NCBI GenBank assembly: GCA_026770575.1
Contig: MU657175.1
Span: forward strand, 432,707 to 473,261
Source of the DNA: Pelagophyceae sp. CCMP2097
Taxonomy: Eukaryota; Sar; Pelagophyceae
Direction: 5' to 3'
DNA length: 40,555 bases
The notes beneath the pieces are model-generated. The model was not told the DNA's origin, made no database searches, and saw only the letters and a program-made list of their open reading frames with translations. The translations under genes and the position numbers were made by a program. Shown here piece after piece: positions 39,477 to 40,555 of the stretch (its first letter is position 1; each line of letters begins with the position of its first letter).

Positions 39477-40234
39477 GGCCTCCAAACGTTTTTAATACGG
39501 CCCTGTCACACCACTCGTCGCGAGGGCCGGACTCCGGGGGCCCCGGGCGGTTCGCTTCGGGGTGGGAGTAGATCTACATGTATGATACGAATATTACGAT
39601 CCCCCTTTTCAGGATAAGGCATGAGGTGTTTTATTTATATTCCACCTAAAACGGCCACGCCCCTCGCCCGCCCACACTGTGCTGGAAAGGACTAGCCAGC
39701 CATCGCGCCAATGCGAAAAAAGGCTGCGAGCGTTGGAAATGAGCCGCCGACGGGACACGCCTGTGAAGTGACCTTTGCAAGTACGGACCCACTCGAGTGA
39801 CTACACTCAATGAGTGGGGAAGCCAACGACAGGTCGGCGTACGCCACTCGTGGCGTCCGTCCGCCCTCTCCTCTGGGCCCACTCGACCTTTAGTGCCATC
39901 ACCTCTCCAGTTTTCTCTTGCCGGGATATAAACACCCTCATGCCTCATCAAGGGGAATAACCAGCCTGAGGGGTGCCGTCGTCTCCAATCAGCTGATCAC
40001 TGTCGAATTAGATTATCACCGGAAATCTATTAACTATTTTTGGCTCGTGAAGGCGGCTGGCGCTGCGCCGGCCACTCCCACAGGCCGAACAAATACGGGA
40101 TTAGGAGAGGCCAATAGCGGCAATTTTGGAGTTTATTAAATCTAAAATGGGGTCTTAAAGTCCACCAAGAAGGGGGGAAACCCGGAAATATAGTGGAAAC
40201 AGACTAAATGATTTCCGGTGATGGCAGGAGGCGC
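39477..40234. other. Intergenic with dispersed repeat copy
   Basis: 3' flank of the EF-hand gene. Bases 39838-39936 resemble 15073-15170. An inverted-repeat-like CCACTCGAGTGACTACACTCAATGAGTGG lies at about 39788-39816. AT-rich stretches occur at about 39565-39650 and 40000-40150. No gene is supported. Confidence 0.45.
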
Positions 40235-40555
40235 AAAGTGCGTGCCCTCGGAAGCGGTATCCATTCGTACCTATGTTGAGCGTGGATACCACTTCCGAGG
40301 GCACACACTTTGGCCACTGGGGCGAAGTTGGAGGGCATCCAGAGCCCGAAAAGGGAGGAGTGATGATCGCAGCTCCACTCATCGGCCTGGAGCCAAGATT
40401 GATATGGCCGTGAGAGCGACGCGCGGTGATGACGCCGCCAAAAGGAAACACCCAGACTCGCCATGTAGGCTCGACACGAGCCTGCTCCAAGCTGCTCAAG
40501 TAATCTGGGAAAACCCCTCTAATATCAGGAGCTCTGTCTCCCTTTTCAGCCTGTG
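40235..40555. repeat. Dispersed hairpin repeat, copy 2
   Basis: Partner of 25979-26300, in the same orientation. Its stem is 40239-40262 with 40284-40307 (22 of 24 pairs) around a 21-base loop that differs from copy 1 at only two positions. The copy runs to the window edge and may continue. Confidence 0.75.

Noticed and set aside
1..40555. tRNA, rRNA or other classical RNA genes.
   Set aside because: I saw no cloverleaf with a TTCGA/TTCAA loop and no rRNA-like stretch, though I could not run a covariance search.
1..40555. Dinoflagellate origin, suggested by AG|G acceptors and GC donors.
   Set aside because: Gene density, very high GC, short introns and frequently alternating strands fit a compact alga such as a pelagophyte better. 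It is not excluded.

Overview
The window is nuclear DNA from a gene-dense, GC-rich microbial eukaryote, most likely a photosynthetic protist with a complex plastid. My leading guess is a pelagophyte-like stramenopile; dinoflagellate or haptophyte affinity cannot be excluded from sequence alone. Evidence: genes on both strands are a few hundred bases apart; introns are short (about 40-130 nt, one of 702 nt); eukaryote-only proteins are present (eIF2B beta, mitochondrial bS6, MABP and PH domains); and several N-termini look organellar. About half of the long ORFs are shadows created by high GC. I rebuilt genes by joining frames at splice sites, using family conservation and exact phase. All joins are by eye and unconfirmed by RNA.

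Layout. 615-2029 (+): isoaspartate methyltransferase-like protein with a MYND-like tail. 2184-3826 (-): GT10 fucosyltransferase-like enzyme. 4374-6719 (-): PH domain joined to an alpha/beta hydrolase. 6907-10077 (+): family A organellar DNA polymerase with eroded active sites. 10552-12832 (+): threonine dehydratase, 12 exons. 13199-14737 (-): secreted SGNH hydrolase running into a 315-base assembly gap. 15183-16319 (-): MYND/Sel1 protein. 16533-17156 (+): unrecognised protein. 17170-18806 (-): eIF2B beta. 18983-19606 (+): WD40 fragment. 19623-21101 (-): PanE-like dehydrogenase fold. 21247-22180 (+): mitochondrial ribosomal protein bS6. 22230-26300: repeats, an ankyrin protein and weak or mobile-element-like ORFs. 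26473-27651 (-): second MYND protein. 28687-29532 (-): YHS membrane protein. 30043-31977 (-): FBA-domain type I membrane protein. 32494-39476 (+): a 1927-residue MABP plus EF-hand protein. The right end holds dispersed repeats.

The genes are unrelated housekeeping, organelle, secretory and signalling genes, not an operon. The most interesting signals are (1) the polymerase, whose exonuclease and polymerase catalytic residues both appear substituted; (2) an intron population with almost universal AG|G acceptors, several GC donors and many internal or acceptor-spanning tandem duplications; (3) the large MABP/EF-hand protein with a minisatellite-filled intron; and (4) a dispersed repeat whose 24-bp stem is kept by compensatory changes between its two copies.
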